Under the pieces are notes generated by a model. That model was not told the origin of the DNA, made no database searches, and saw nothing but the letters and a program-made list of their open reading frames with translations. Positions 1 to 13,600 of a DNA stretch of 64,000 nt are shown here, one piece after another (the stretch's first letter is position 1; every line of letters begins with the position of its first letter). Origin of the DNA: Gnetum montanum (Eukaryota; Streptophyta; Gnetopsida; Gnetales; Gnetaceae); NCBI GenBank assembly GCA_015680685.1, contig MNCI01008651.1, positions 576,047 to 640,046 on the forward strand, written 5' to 3'. The translations under genes and the position numbers were made by a program.

Positions 1-695
1 TCCTTGGAGTTCGACCGAATCATGCGTGAAACGCTCATATTTGTATGGTTCAGTGTAGGGGTACCTCGCCAGTCATCAGAAGCTTTTGTAATTACTTTTA
101 TTTTTACTATAAGAAGTATTGATTAGCTTGGACAAATATTTAATAAGGAAATTTTTTTCCTTATTTAACAAGAATACTATTAACTCAAAGATTAAAACTA
201 GTATCAATAAGCAAGTTAAAGCTAATAGTAATGATTCTCAATGCAAGATTAACAATAAGCAATGAGGTAAAGATCATCCATAAGTTGTGCTACCATTTTC
301 TAATGAATACAAATATTGGTATTAAGCAATAGTTCTTTATCTCAAATCCTTTTTGCTATTTTAAGTTCAAAATTTGACATTGAAAAAATATGTAAATGTT
401 GTTAGAACTAGGACATTCCTCCCTTGTAAAAATTGATTTTTTACTTGATTTTTCAAAGCATTAATTGTAAGGTTGTAGAATAGAGTAGACCATTCTAAAA
501 TTGGAAGGCTTTTTCTTTCAATATTTTTTTATGTTGTCTACTCAATGTATTTATTTAGAATCCAATACCCCTTCTGCCTATTTTACATGTGGAGAACCAC
601 ACTTACAAGCTTAGTAGCAACAAAATATAGGAGGATGTTTCAAGTGTATGGATACATATCTTAAATACATTTATCCACTATTGGCATATAGGCAA
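1..695. other. AT-rich flank, nothing recognised
   Basis: No long open frame, tRNA-like or element-like signal is seen here. The stretch ends exactly where the 5' LTR of the next element begins with TG. Confidence 0.5.
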
Positions 696-1311
696 TGTTA
701 AGGATTTGAGTATTCATATCAACCTCAACATGTGGTATAAATACCTAAATATATAACCATAAAGGTTTACATAGAGAGACTAATCAAATTGTTAGTGACT
801 AGTTACTAAAAGACATGCTTATTGAATAAGGCATGCCCCTTAGTTTTGATGTATTAAAGGATAGTCACATGATAGTTCTACACACATACATATTCCACAC
901 ACTTCAATAGTGTGGTACACAAATCATAACCATCAATTGTATTACCTAGGGTTATTCACTATGATCTCTGATATTGTTTCCTTTATCATGTATGGAGATC
1001 TCTATCTCTATATCTTCTTTGTTATACTTCATTCTCTATATCTCAATTGTTTGACTATATCACTGATATAAAGGTATATAGTTTGGTAATGTCATGATGT
1101 ACACAACTTTCTATCTCATTTATCATGTTAATGATCATTCAATATATTTACGTCCTGGGTTATGGACCAATATGTATTCCATTCTTTTTGGCATGCTATA
1201 ATAGTGGTTTATACAAGTTCTAATTCTTATGGTTTACTCAATTATACAACTTATATGTATTTTATTAGTCAGACTTCATTACTCTTATCTTAAGAACCTC
1301 AATTTTTAACA
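696..1311 (+). repeat. 5' LTR of the decayed element
   Basis: It begins TGTTAAGGATTTGAG and ends TTTTTAACA, the usual TG...CA termini. Long stretches are shared with 4450-5012, for example the block around ATGGAGATCTCTATCTCTAT (near 990 and 4690). Confidence 0.75.
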
Positions 1312-4300
1312 TGGCATTGGAGCAAGATTTATTTGAGCATCTATCCCATTAAGGACTATAACCATGAACTTTAAAATGCCCACACTTATGAATTGGTGGT
1401 GGTATTTATTACACTATGCAATTGAAAAAATTTATTTATAGTGCAATATGCTTTGTATCTTAGGGTAAATTCTTTAGCGCAAGTTTAAAGTTCATCTACA
1501 TGAGCTGCTTCACAATCTTAGCAAGCTATTTATGTGACTTGATTGCAACAAATTCTCCATCATTATGATTGTTTACATAATTATGTGTTGGTCTAGTTCA
1601 TGTTTTTTTTTTAGGCCTTCATCTACACTTGTGTTATTAACCTAAAATCATGTAATGTTTTCTAAATTTGCAACTTCATGATACTTTTTGGTTATTTATC
1701 CCTTTATTGATGAAGCATCACATTGATTAATTACACAATTTTGTTTAAATATGTTAGAAATGGTGCCAAAGCAAAAGAGCATCATTCCAAGCAACAAGAT
1801 TTCTTTGTCAAAGTGCAAACATGATAAGGACTTGATCTTAGAGACAAGTTCTATGTATAATGTGCATTATATTGTGGTCTCCAAATTACCATGACTCTAT
1901 GACAAGGAGCTAGATAAGAAATAAGCTAAGCTCTACATCACTCTAGAGTTAAAGATCTCAATGCACAATTATGTGGTCGATGATGTCGAGGCATTGATTA
2001 AGAAGCTCCTCAAAATTTTGTTAATTATATGCTACTATCATTTGCTACCTTTCAGCCTCTCAAAATTGATCATTAGGTAGTTTCTATCATTCTTAAAAGT
2101 TATTTTGAAGATTGACTTTTGTATAAATTCAACATGGACATCAGGTTTTTAAAGTCGTTTTCCAAGTATTTGAGGTTTTATTTGAAAACTACAATGAACA
2201 ATAGTGAGGTGGATGCAATTGGTGTTAATCATACCAATTTGTTATACATGTTTAAGGACACCATCAACTTCAGTAAGACTAATAAGTCAACAAACTTGCA
2301 ATTTCCATAGTCCTATCTATAGAAACTATCGAGTAGTTTGACTTTAGTTATCTCTAGCTACATTATAGCATGAGGCAAGAAGATCAAGATCACATGAAGA
2401 GCTCTCAATCTACTGCATACACAAGTACAATTGGGAACAAAAATCAATTGACTTAAGATCCTTAAGAATGAAATAAAGTAGCAAATAAGGTTATGCTATC
2501 ATACTAATAAACAACATTGTTCTTATGTTTTTGTTATTTCTTTGTACATATTTGTTATGTCTCATGTAAATTTTGTAGTGGTTAAAATCCTTGTAAAAAT
2601 AAGAAATACTCAAGCCATTGATAATTTGTATACTACTTTAGTTGTTAGCCTAGAAGAATAAGGCATGGGTGAAGAGGGAGAGCAGTAAACAAAGGGAACT
2701 GGGATGGTTCTAGAAAATACATGGTTAAAGTATTCTGATGTATCATTGAGAGAAACATCATGGATCTAATCATGCATCACCATGCTCTGGAGAATAAGTT
2801 CCTAAAGTATGAGGCTAGGATTAAATTCTTCAACTCAAATATTAAGAAAACTATTCCAAAAAAAATATACATCTACCACTTCTCCACCTAGAAGAACTTG
2901 ACTCAATGTAGTGATGAGCACCTATTGTCCAAAGCCATGGAGAGGATGACAATGAATATGTAGTAATTTACACAATAGTCAACTATTGCCTCTCCACATA
3001 ACAACGTACTCCTCTCCCTAGTCTATTCTTATTACTATTCATAGCCTATTTAATGAGAAACATGAAGGTAGATGAGCTGGTGAAAACTTAGTTCATCCAC
3101 CATGATACTTTGGCACTAGTAGATGAGTTAAACCAAAAACTTAAAGACTTAAAATTCCAAGGGTTGTTAGACAGCTCTATTAGAGAGCAGCTTGAAGAGT
3201 ACAAAAGAAAAAGTCCTCAACTATTAGAGAAAGGAAAGTAAGCTAAGAAGGAGTTGTTGCTATTAAAGAAGTCCAAAGACCTTCCGCCTATCATGATTGA
3301 TGTCGTTATAGCTACAAATGATGAAGGAGGAAAATAAGGAATTGCAAGAAAATGTGGCTTCCATAAATGTCTATTTGAACAAGGGAAACCCTACAAAGAG
3401 ATTTGCATCATAAAGCCTTGCAACAATCAAGTAAAATTTTACTATAGAGGTCAAAGTCAAGGAGAAGCCACAGAAGGAGATAAAAGAGTACTATAGAATT
3501 AGGAAGCTAAAAAGAAGGCTCATCACCTACTTTGACCAGCAGAACCATTAAAGAAGATTATGCAAGTTGCTGAGTATGTTGATGAGCTTCTTAATGCTTT
3601 AGTTTCTAATAATATGGCTATTTCAAATCCTCCTTTGACCATGGATCATAATGTATTTGATCATGTAACCACCATAAAATTAAAATTTATGGTCTATGCA
3701 TCCTTTCTTCCTACATCATCTTCCTCCCCTTCTTCTCAATCTTGAACAATTGTTAAGGAAGTATCTTAGCTCCTTGCTTCCCAAGTCATAAAAGAATCTA
3801 ATGTTGATGATGATCTTGAGCTCTATGGATATGATAACTTCTTAAATTGTGAGCTTGCTAAATAAAATATTAAATAATCTCTAGCAAGTTGTACTTTTGA
3901 CGATTTATGAAGTTCTATGGCTTCATTTTGATACTCTATCTCTATTATGTTGTGCTTATGCTTTCTTGTATTATTCATCTCTAGAGAAATATCCATAGTA
4001 AAATTTTTCTTACTAAAGTCCCCTTTTTTCTTTATTTTTAAAGAGCTATTATAACCATGGAGATATAACCAAGGTTGAATATACAAAGAAGCACAACCAT
4101 CAATATGTATTTTTCAAAACTTTAATAGGTAGCTTTGCTAGTTTGAAGAAATGTATGTCTTATAATATTGTCACGGTGGTCAAAATTAAAAAATGGAAAA
4201 TAGAAGAGGGATCCTCACTTGGCATAGTTTGGTCTTTCCAATAATTGTGATATTCCTAACATACTTCTTCAAACATAAAAAACAATGTTAAGGAGAAGCA

Positions 4301-4449
4301 AGGCTAATAATTCAAAAATCCTTTCTAATGTTTAGTTCAAATGATAACCATTGGATGAAATTTTCATAACCACAAAAAAAATGACTATGTAAAAGTAAAG
4401 TTGTAGTAGTGTTGTTAAAATGCTTTAACACATTGAGTTTGAGGGAATT

Positions 4450-5012
4450 TGTTAAGGATTTGAGTATCAATATCATCCTCAACATGTAGTATAAATATTT
4501 AGATGTATAACTATAAGAATTTACATATAGAGACTAATCATGTTATTGATTGGTTATTAAGAGATATGACTATTGAATATAGTTGTACACACATATTTAA
4601 CACACTACAATAGTATGGTAAGCATACCATAATGTTAGTTGTATTACCTAGAGTTATCCACCAGTCTCTAATGTCATTTCCTATATCATATATGGAGATC
4701 TCTATCTCTATATCTTTTTTGTTATACTTCATTCTCTACATATCAACTGTCTGACTCTGGAACCGACAATGTCAAAGTACATAATTTGGTATTTTCATGT
4801 TGTACGCAAGTTTCCATCTCATTGATTGTGTTTATCATCACTTAATGCATTTATATCACAATTCATGGGCCAATGTGTTCCACTCTTTCTAGTATGTTAT
4901 AATTGTGATTTATACAAGTTATCATTCTTACGATTTACACAATTATATAGCTTATGTGCATTATATTAGTTGGACTTTGTTACTTTTGTTTTGAGAATCT
5001 CATTTTCTAATA
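4450..5012 (+). repeat. 3' LTR of the decayed element
   Basis: It begins TGTTAAGGATTTGAG like the copy at 696. It ends TTTTCTAATA, where the final CA has become TA. It is shorter than the 5' copy (563 against 616 bp) and has many substitutions, so the insertion is old. Confidence 0.75.
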
Positions 5013-5143
5013 GGTAGGAAACCACATTCCAAACATCAAGACTTTATAAGGCTTCAATTCTTTGAATACAAGATTCAAAAAACCAAGGTTAGACTAGAGT
5101 TTATCAAAGAAATAAAACAAGGACATGGACTTGAATTTATGCC

Positions 5144-5434
5144 ATGGCAAATAATAATACTAAGCAACATTTAATTGTTCTTGAAGGTCAACTTCATTTT
5201 AATAGATATGCAACTAAAGTTTTATTTGATCTAAGTGCTACATTATCTTTTATTAATGATAGGTTTGTTAAAACATTAAGAGTTAACTCTATAGAAGTGA
5301 AATTTCCTAATTTTAAAGCTACTCAACTAATAAAGCTTATTTTAAAGTTCCATATTATGAATGTAAATATGCCAAAAACACTTGTTTTCATTAGGAATCT
5401 TCAATTTAGTTTTAGGGGTAGACTAGTTGGATAA
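5144..5434 (+). pseudogene. Relic of a Ty3/gypsy aspartic protease
   Basis: A 96-codon open stretch contains VLFDLSATLSFINDRFVKTL, which lines up with the retropepsin pattern of plant gypsy elements (VLFDSGATHSFIS..FV). The catalytic DSGAT is changed to DLSAT, so the active-site glycine is lost. No gag or reverse transcriptase is recognisable beside it. I read it as an isolated fragment of an old element, not a host gene. Confidence 0.6.
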
Positions 5435-5439
5435 GAAGA

Positions 5440-7238
5440 GAGCTACAATTGAATGTAATTATAAAAGAATTTTCTTTCATTCATTCTTGTCAGAAATATT
5501 TCCTCTTTTTTTTTTTAACAAGAACCTATTTTGAACATTCTTTCTACCAAGCAAGTAAAAAGAATAATAAGCAAGAATCATATAAGAAGGTGGAAAATAA
5601 GAGTTGTAATAAAAGATATGCTTTTAGAAGACTTGTTAAACAAACCATCTATCAACAATTATGAATTTAAAATCACTATACAATTAGCCAAATTGGTATA
5701 CCAACCCCCTTACTAGATAGCATTGGTAGAACTATTAAAGTTGAAAGCACAATTGTAATAATTGTTGCTTAAAGGATTTATTTGACCAAACATTTGCAGG
5801 GTACTCTCATATTCTTTGTAAAAATAAAGATGAGAAATTGGCAAAACCAAAACTAGATGAGTATATGAAACTCTAGACATGTTGCCAACAAGAAACATAA
5901 GGAAAAATTTTATACATGCTCGCTACCCACTAGAATAACACTAAGCTTAAGTTATTATAGCTCCTAGCAATAAGGCTCTTGATTTAGGAACTTCATTATA
6001 AAAAGTAATCTTACCACCAAGCTAACACCTTCTTGTAAAATTGAGGATAAGAAATGTAAGTTGTGTGAATTATAACAATGAAAAAGTACTTCCTAAAATT
6101 TCTACTTTTTAAATAAATGAAAGAAAAATAGCAAACATACTTCATTTATATTTAAAAATAAATAAACCTAAATAGGCAACCTTAATAAATTGTCTAACCT
6201 TTCACATACCCTAAGAAGTTATCATATATTGTTAGCATAAAAGCAACATGATGATAATGACAACCCTTGTGTGAAAGAAAAAGGTAAAAAGAAGCCCTAA
6301 CTTTTTATCCCTAAAATGGGGTGCAAAAATTACCATATTGAACTTTTATAAAAATATTATTTAATTATTTTTATTTTATTACTAAAAATAAAAATAAATA
6401 CTTCTTTCAATTAATTCAATATTTTGTAATTTACTATGTACAAATCCACTCCTTTTGTCTTATTTCTAATTGTTTTTTTATAAGTTCATTGAAGTGCAAG
6501 TTTATAAAGGGGGTGATGTCACAGTATGGATGCTTTATCAACTTGATATTAAATTCAATATTTAAGGCTAACATATCTAAAGCCACAACTCCCTGCCAAT
6601 TGCCCTTAAAATTAATATCATGGTATACCTTTGATTTCCAAAGGTAAACTAAAATTACGAATACTATTCTTAGAAAGAATATTACTGAAATTTGAAATAT
6701 TTAAATATTGCAACTCTAAGACAATACCAGGTAAACTGAAATTACAAATACTATTCTTAAAAGGAATATTACTGAAATCTGAAATATTTCAATATTGCAA
6801 CTTTAAGACAGTCCCATCGATTTATACTTAGCTATGGTTACAATGGAGTATTGCAGCTTAAGTGTTTTTTCACAAGGATGAAGTACTAGTCATCTTAAGA
6901 AAAACATCACATTATATTTGTATTCCATTATACATATTTGTATTCCAATTTACTGTCCATTTTATTGGAACAAGATTAACATAATGATAAACACAATATA
7001 CAAATAGTGGTAAGTGGCATTAAAAGTTTATGAATTAAACCTGAAATCTACCAAACCTATTAGATGTTTTAATGGATGATCGAAGCGATGAGCCCAACAT
7101 GAAAAACTTTTTTGGAAAAAAAAAATGATACATAGCGTTGGGAGGGTGAAATTCTCACAATCAGAATCATCAATGAAACTGAAATATAATCATATGACCA
7201 TAAAGGAGTGTAAATAAATATCAGTAACTTGTCTGTGG
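5440..7238. other. AT-rich intergenic stretch downstream of the myosin gene
   Basis: No gene is seen. It contains one two-copy tandem duplication (6643-6816). It also has TTTATT at 6961-6966, which reads AATAAA on the minus strand and could be a distal polyadenylation signal for the myosin gene. Confidence 0.4.
6643..6816. repeat. Tandem duplication, two units of 87 bp
   Basis: Both units begin GGTAAACT, at 6643 and 6730, and continue with nearly the same sequence through a run ending in AATATTGCAACT. There are several substitutions between them. Confidence 0.8.
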
Positions 7239-7532
7239 CTAAGATACAACATATGATACATTGATGAAGCTACAAAAATTCAAAGAATTTGAAGAGACTG
7301 TAGGACATGGCTTTACACAAGATATATGCCGCCCATAAATGCAAAGCAAAAAGAATAGCCGTATGCTTGCAGACGGTGAAGATGGATTACCATACCCACT
7401 TAAGAAGCCCATTCCTTCAATATCTATGAATGGTTCTGAATCCGTAGATGGTAACAGACACAAGCCTTTGTACAACTTACCCATACAGATCTTGAGTTAC
7501 TTTCTCACTCATCTTTAAATTGACAAGAGAAA
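7239..7532 (-). other. Probable 3' UTR of the myosin XI gene
   Basis: This is the sequence immediately downstream of the TGA at 7533-7535. Base composition is more balanced than the AT-rich DNA beyond it. An open frame of about 81 codons here matches nothing and is probably chance. The true cleavage site cannot be fixed from sequence. Confidence 0.35.
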
Positions 7533-7650
7533 TCAATGTTGTTGCAAAAACTGAAAAGCTGAAAGCTCACGCAGAAGAGGTGGAGTTTCTACATCTGAGA
7601 GATCAATGTCGGCTATGCTCTTAACTAAATCATCCACTGCAAATGGTATG
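7533..7650 (-). CDS. Myosin XI last exon 28 and stop
   Basis: Residues 1050-1088 read [18 protein letters not shown] and then [10 protein letters not shown], ending QFLQQH before TGA at 7533-7535. SIPF..DD and the DxxxPPLLRE block are the usual class XI C terminus. Confidence 0.96.
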
Positions 7651-10600
7651 CTGCCAACGAAACACAACAAATATAACAATTACGTTCGGTACTGAAACAA
7701 AAGCTCCTAGGGTCTTTGTTATATCATTCAATGAACTTATTAACATTTTAAGATTAAATACTGAGAAAGAAAATACTTTTTTTTTAATTCCTTTCTTCAA
7801 GAACTTATCAGCCAAGTAGATGAAACAGTAATTTTACCTTGAATCGTCATCAAGTAAAAACGTTTTTGTTTTGGCAATATCTGAATCTGCACTAATCATT
7901 TTCTTCATCGTTGATATAACCTGCATCTCGTCATGACATACTTCATTTAACAAAACAGATTTCATTTAAATGGTGGGAAAGTAGCACTGGACCAAAAGGT
8001 AAGCCCAAACTTACTTCACTGGACAGGCTGGCTGTTCCATACTTATCATCATAGTACATGTTGCTGATTCGATAAATTTGCTGGATACTTAGAACCTGGT
8101 CGTAAATGAAAAAATATAAATAAGAATCACAGTAAATACAGCAACAATCACTTGTGACTATAAAAATTATTAATTATTTCGGGCATGGGCATGAATAACA
8201 CTCATACAGGGCACAATTCATGAGTGACGTCTTCCAAAGTTCTCTTCGGTTTTTGATGTATCACCTGCATAGATCAAAGTTAATAAGCTTACGCAAAAGC
8301 AGGATGATGAATAACCTTGATTTTTAATTACTTCTAAACAATTGTATGCTAGGCATTAGACAAATGATGTAGACCAGAGATAAAACACCAGAAGGAAAAA
8401 TATAGCAGGTAATGTTCCTCACGGAGGAATCTAGATGCCAGAAATTTTGTTCCTGCTATATTGTAATCCAAGGACTTGACGGTTGTACGAAAAGATGTTT
8501 TTTTTAACTGTTGATTTGAAATTGATAAAATAAACCCTTGCTAAGAAAATAAAAAAGGTAAATATGTTATAAAATAATGCCAATAATTGATGCTGAATTT
8601 AAAATCAGCAATTAATTGGTGTCATATTGAAGACATGCAACAAAGGTTCCTGGGGGTAATTGTCTGCTGAACAAATGTTTAAAAAACACCTACATTTCGT
8701 TTTGAACATAAACTCTGTAAGCCATAGAAGTTGAAAATTTTCTTCCAACATATTGCAAAGCAAATTAAAAAACCCACTAAAAGGATTAGCAATCCCATAC
8801 CAGAAACCATTCAAGATGCAGATCTTTAGGTTGATCAATAAACCTCTTTCAAACATCTAACAATTTAAAGAATAAATGAAAAATTAATTATGCTTACTAA
8901 CCCTTTTGCATATAGAAAGTACAACTGCAATATGTCAAGCACCAACCTACAAGTCCAACATTTTAAACGAGTTGCTCACACAAATTCTGAAATGATTTTC
9001 AAAGCATATCTCAATGATGTGGGGCTTGTTAGTGAAGGCATGCAACTTCCAAGTCACACAATCAATTCTGATTAGTTATATTGAGATATATAGGCATTTT
9101 GCAACAGATACTGGCTGGATCTGAACTAGTCCAACAGATATGGGGATTCTGGGATTATGTAAACAAACTTTAGTTCAGTTTCATAAACTTGTAGCAAGCT
9201 CATAAACCTTTTGCAGTTCTGTGAAAGAAAACAGAGAATGCTCTAGAGAATATCTTCTTCTTCTTTTTAAATCAAACAGAGAGAGAATACCATTTATTCA
9301 AAAAAATTTGAAATGAAACTGTTATCAGCTATGTTCAGTATTTGGGAGCATCAGAGTGAAGGATCATGGAGGCATGCACCAAAAAGTTTAGGATTTTTGG
9401 AAGTGAAGCTGGAGTGCATCTGAAGTGTAAATTTCACGAAATGTAGTTTGAAGATCTTTTTGCAAAATTATTCATAACCAAATGGAAAAGAACCTAATAA
9501 ACAGAATTAAATGAACATTCTCAACTGCACTGAGTTAGCCCAGACCTGAACTCAAATACCTACGCCTAGATAAGATGAGCACCCAGTAGCAGCTTTTGAA
9601 TAATTAAAAACAACTGGTAAAATGTTATTCCAAAGAAACCAGAAATGTTTAATATCAATATTTTTAATGCTCATTATTTATAGGCATTTAAGGCATTTAA
9701 CTACAAAATACTAAGCACCCGGGTAATGCCAAATCATGGGTCCCACGCCACCAACATGAGGAGAAGTACAAGAACTTCCAAGAAGCGGCGGCTTTTGTCT
9801 CCTCTGAACATCACCGGGCCATCCTCGATGCAATTCATGTGCCGGAAAGACCCTGTGACATTGCAATCAGCTTCCAAGACCCACTTAGGGTGGGCCTGGG
9901 TGTCTGCCCTTTCTGTTTCTCTGTCTCTGTCTGTGTCTATATGGCCTCTCTGTCTGTTTGGTGAGCCTCCGTGATTTCTGGTTGACTGGGTTTTTTTCAC
10001 AGGGTTGGGGGTTTTGTCAGTTTGAATGTCTCGCTGTGGGAGGGCAGATTCCTCCCCTCAGGGTTCTCAGGCTGCCCCCGCTGATGTCTCTGAGTGGTGC
10101 TGTTTTCTGGGGAGGGGTGGCCTCCCCGACCCGGTTGTTTTCCCCTCCCCCTTTCTTCTGGCTTGTACATATATTTTTTGTTTTCGCTTAATATTAACAC
10201 GACTATTTCTCCAAAAAAAACCTACAAAATACTAAAATAACAAATGTTTCATAGGGAAAGTTTTGCAATGCTTTAGCATTGCAGGTAACACAGCACTTCA
10301 CCCAAGACAACGTTTCCACGGCAAAATTACAATGCCTCTGCCCTCTACCCTCACGCAATGAAATTGGATACATCAAAAGCAAAAACAGGTTTTATATTGC
10401 AAAGCGCAATATCATTAAACCACACCCTTTCAATATTGTTAAAACAGAATTATAGACCCTAGGACGCACTTGTGCACTGTACACAGCCTGTACTCTATAC
10501 AACATGCATGGTGCCAAACTCTGCATCCTATGTGCAACATGCACTCACAAGCCTGCGCACGGAAGGCACCCAGAGTGTGAGGAAACACAATTGGGTGCAC

Positions 10601-13600
10601 ATGCCATGCTATGTGAGTGCTTGCTCCCATGTTCGGGAGGCACAACCAGACGTTGTAAGTGCATTCCTACTATCAAATCGTGGGTTCAGGGAGGCATATT
10701 GTAGGTCATTAGTAATAATTTGGGTACAAATATATAAACTGCAAAATCACATTATTATCTACCAGAATGTTAAAATGTGCTATGTAACTATGCAAGCTAA
10801 AAATTAATAAATAATTTGATGTTAATATTTTCAGCATGTTTCCTTATAATATTGACATTAATTTAACACTATTAATCCTAATCTTGAAACATAACCTAGA
10901 TTACCAATTTTTTTTGGATTTGACCTGGCCAAAAACACAAGTAATAAAAACCCTATAAAACACAAAATTGAAATTGCAATATTAAATAATACGAAGAACA
11001 TATAAAACCAGCAATAAAAATGTGCGAGAGTTGGATTTCAAGAACTTTTCCTTAAAATAAGCTTTTTTCATTTTAAAACATGCAAATTTGGATTTTGAAA
11101 TGATTAACTTTAGAACCAGCAAGAATATATATATTGCTTAACATCTAGAATGCACGTGCAAAAAAAGATACCAATATTGCAATAATTCAAAAATCTTAGG
11201 ATATGCTTTATCAAATATCATTCATCCTAAAGAGACTCGTACCAGAAATCCTACTGCTTGTCTAACATGTCTCAATTCCTCCCATGAGGTCCCTGCATAC
11301 TGAAAATAATCAAAAATATTATTTAACTTCAGAAATCATATAGCAAGGTGTAATACAACACAGATATTCATCTCAAGCTATACTTGCTCTGAGGCACCAC
11401 AAATCCATTTATCCAACTCAGCAAGTCCCGATTTCAAATATTCCCCATTGCTGAACGAACAGCATTCTCGCCGTAGCATAAGGCTATGAAAGGAACACAC
11501 AACAATCAAGCCTTGTGAAAAGCACTGAAATATAGGATTAGAAAGGCCAAAAAAGAAGGATTGAAAGAATTTGAGCACCTGTTGAAGAGGTTGACATTGA
11601 TAAAAGAGAAGATTTGAGTGAATAACTTACGTACTAAAAAGGCAGGAACCTGAAACAGAAAGAATCAATTCTATTTGAGATGTTAAAAAGCTAAAATGGG
11701 ATTATATTAAATAATATACAATACTTGCCATTACCCATTATATGTCAAAAAAGCCATCGACTCAAGCACTATTTATTCTCTATCTCTCTAATTCTGGAAA
11801 GAGCAGTTGCAATTGATGATGAATCAAGTATGATTTAAAACAGCCATTGACTCGAGCACTATTTATTCTCTATCTCTCTAATTCTGGAAAGAGCAGTTGC
11901 AATTGATGATGAATCAAGTATGATTTAAAACATCTTGTATTAAAACAAAATAAAATATCTCTATGTTACAATATAGAACACTCAAACACAATGTTGGCAC
12001 AACTGTGTTTTATTTCATTTATCATGTCTTGCTTTAGCATTGGTAGATGAAATCAATCTTTCATTGAGGATACTTTGCTGAGTGGCAAAATACCATGCCA
12101 AACACCCCCCACCACCTCCCCTAAAATCAACACAGGCACAAAGATCACCCTCTCCTTAAGACTTGCCAACATAGGCAACTGGCCTAACTGGCTAATCCAC
12201 ATCATCAACCATAGGGCCCCAAGTCCCAAAAAGCCCCAAAACACATGGCCAACATCGGAGCCTCTACGGCAACCGTGCACCCAAGCAATTCACCCTTTCC
12301 AAGGCATGTATATTGTCAAGCACCGCCCGGTGCTCCTCCATGTCAACAAACAAGGCAGCCTGTTGAAACTCCTTCACACTTTCTACCTTACACACCTCTC
12401 TTCCACCATCCCACACCCATCTAGGTGAAGCTTGGCCGTAGTCTGCCAGATGTATTCACACAAAGCCCTCCACAACAGTTCACAACAAATATTCATTACT
12501 TCATACGGGCATATTCCAACTTGTAACCACATTCGGATACTACTCGCATGTGCCCAATTAATTTGTCTCTGGCATTCCTCCTCTTCTCACCTCTCACACT
12601 CCTACACCTGCTCCTCAACTCTCCTTCGTTCTGCACTAATCCGCTCAGCCTATCGCAGCTCATCCCACAGTTGCTCTTGAAGCAAGTCCTCAAGCATAGC
12701 CCTTAGGATTGATTCCTTCAGATCCCAACTATGCTGAAACCCCTTTTCGTATTCCTGCCGTCGCTGCTCCACTACGCTCAACCACCGCTCGAAATCTTGT
12801 TCCCAGGCCACCCACTTCGCCTCCCACATGTAGTGCTCTGCTCATCGAGTTTCCTCAATGGCCTTTTCCACAGCCATGGCATCGCTAGTCTGAGCCGATG
12901 TAATCTCCAATCTTTCCTTCTCCTCCTATACTCTCCTAATTTGCACCTATGAAGCCTCCAACAAATCTACCAGATTAGGTACCAATGCCACCACCCCCTT
13001 CTCCTAGTCATTCTCAGAAATAGTTTCAGACCACTCCCTAGCATCCACCCGGGGCTTTTCCCTCTGACGATAAACAAGCCTTGGCTCTGACCTGACAAGC
13101 CTGGGGCCAACTAAAATCATCACTCTCCAAAGCACAATGATTAACCCTAAGTGACAGCCCCTACACTGCAAATGCAATGTGGCCAAAAAACATGTAGGTA
13201 TATTAACCTGCCATCCCAACTTTAGAGACTTAAGGAAAGCAAAATGAACTGCCTAAAGCTTCGAAACATTACCAAAGTGGACAAAGTAACGGTCCACTAG
13301 CTCCACCGCATCTTGCCACAAATTTGACAACGCCATCTTAGGAATCTGCCCACTAACGATTTTCGAGATAGCTCCCAGGAAGAAAATTTGTACACCTTGA
13401 AACCCACAGCTGATCGGTAGAACCACCTCACTAGAGCTTGGAACCCCCAGAAAATCAACCAGTGCCTCCTCCGTGAATTGGATGTGGGTCCCCCAAAACA
13501 TAGTCCCATCCCCACGCCAATTTCTGAAGAAGGCCTCATCCACTAAATTAGTGGTTCCCCTTCAACATCTAAATGACTTTCGCCCATCCCACCTATTGAA

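Larger units (their letters stand above)
696..5012 (+). mobile_element. Decayed LTR retrotransposon with both LTRs
   Basis: Two related terminal repeats (696-1311 and 4450-5012) enclose about 3.1 kb. Directly after the 5' LTR is TGGCATTGGAGC, which matches the usual plant copia primer-binding site TGGTATCAGAGC at 9 of 12 positions, so the element reads on the plus strand. A purine-rich GAGGGAATT precedes the 3' LTR. The interior (1312-4449) holds only short broken frames, with no protease, integrase or reverse-transcriptase motif I can recognise. It is either a very old copia element or a non-autonomous large element. Flanking GGCAA and GGTAG may be a decayed target-site duplication. Confidence 0.7.

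Noticed and set aside
5144-5434. Possible endogenous pararetrovirus protease
   Set aside because: The retropepsin pattern fits gypsy elements equally well, and no movement protein, coat or RT motif lies nearby.
7239-7484. 81-codon frame downstream of the myosin stop
   Set aside because: It lies in the probable 3' UTR and resembles no protein.
10439-10807. Overlapping open frames rich in His, Cys and Ala in an intron
   Set aside because: Open on both strands only because of GC-rich composition; no motif, splice context or related copy is seen.
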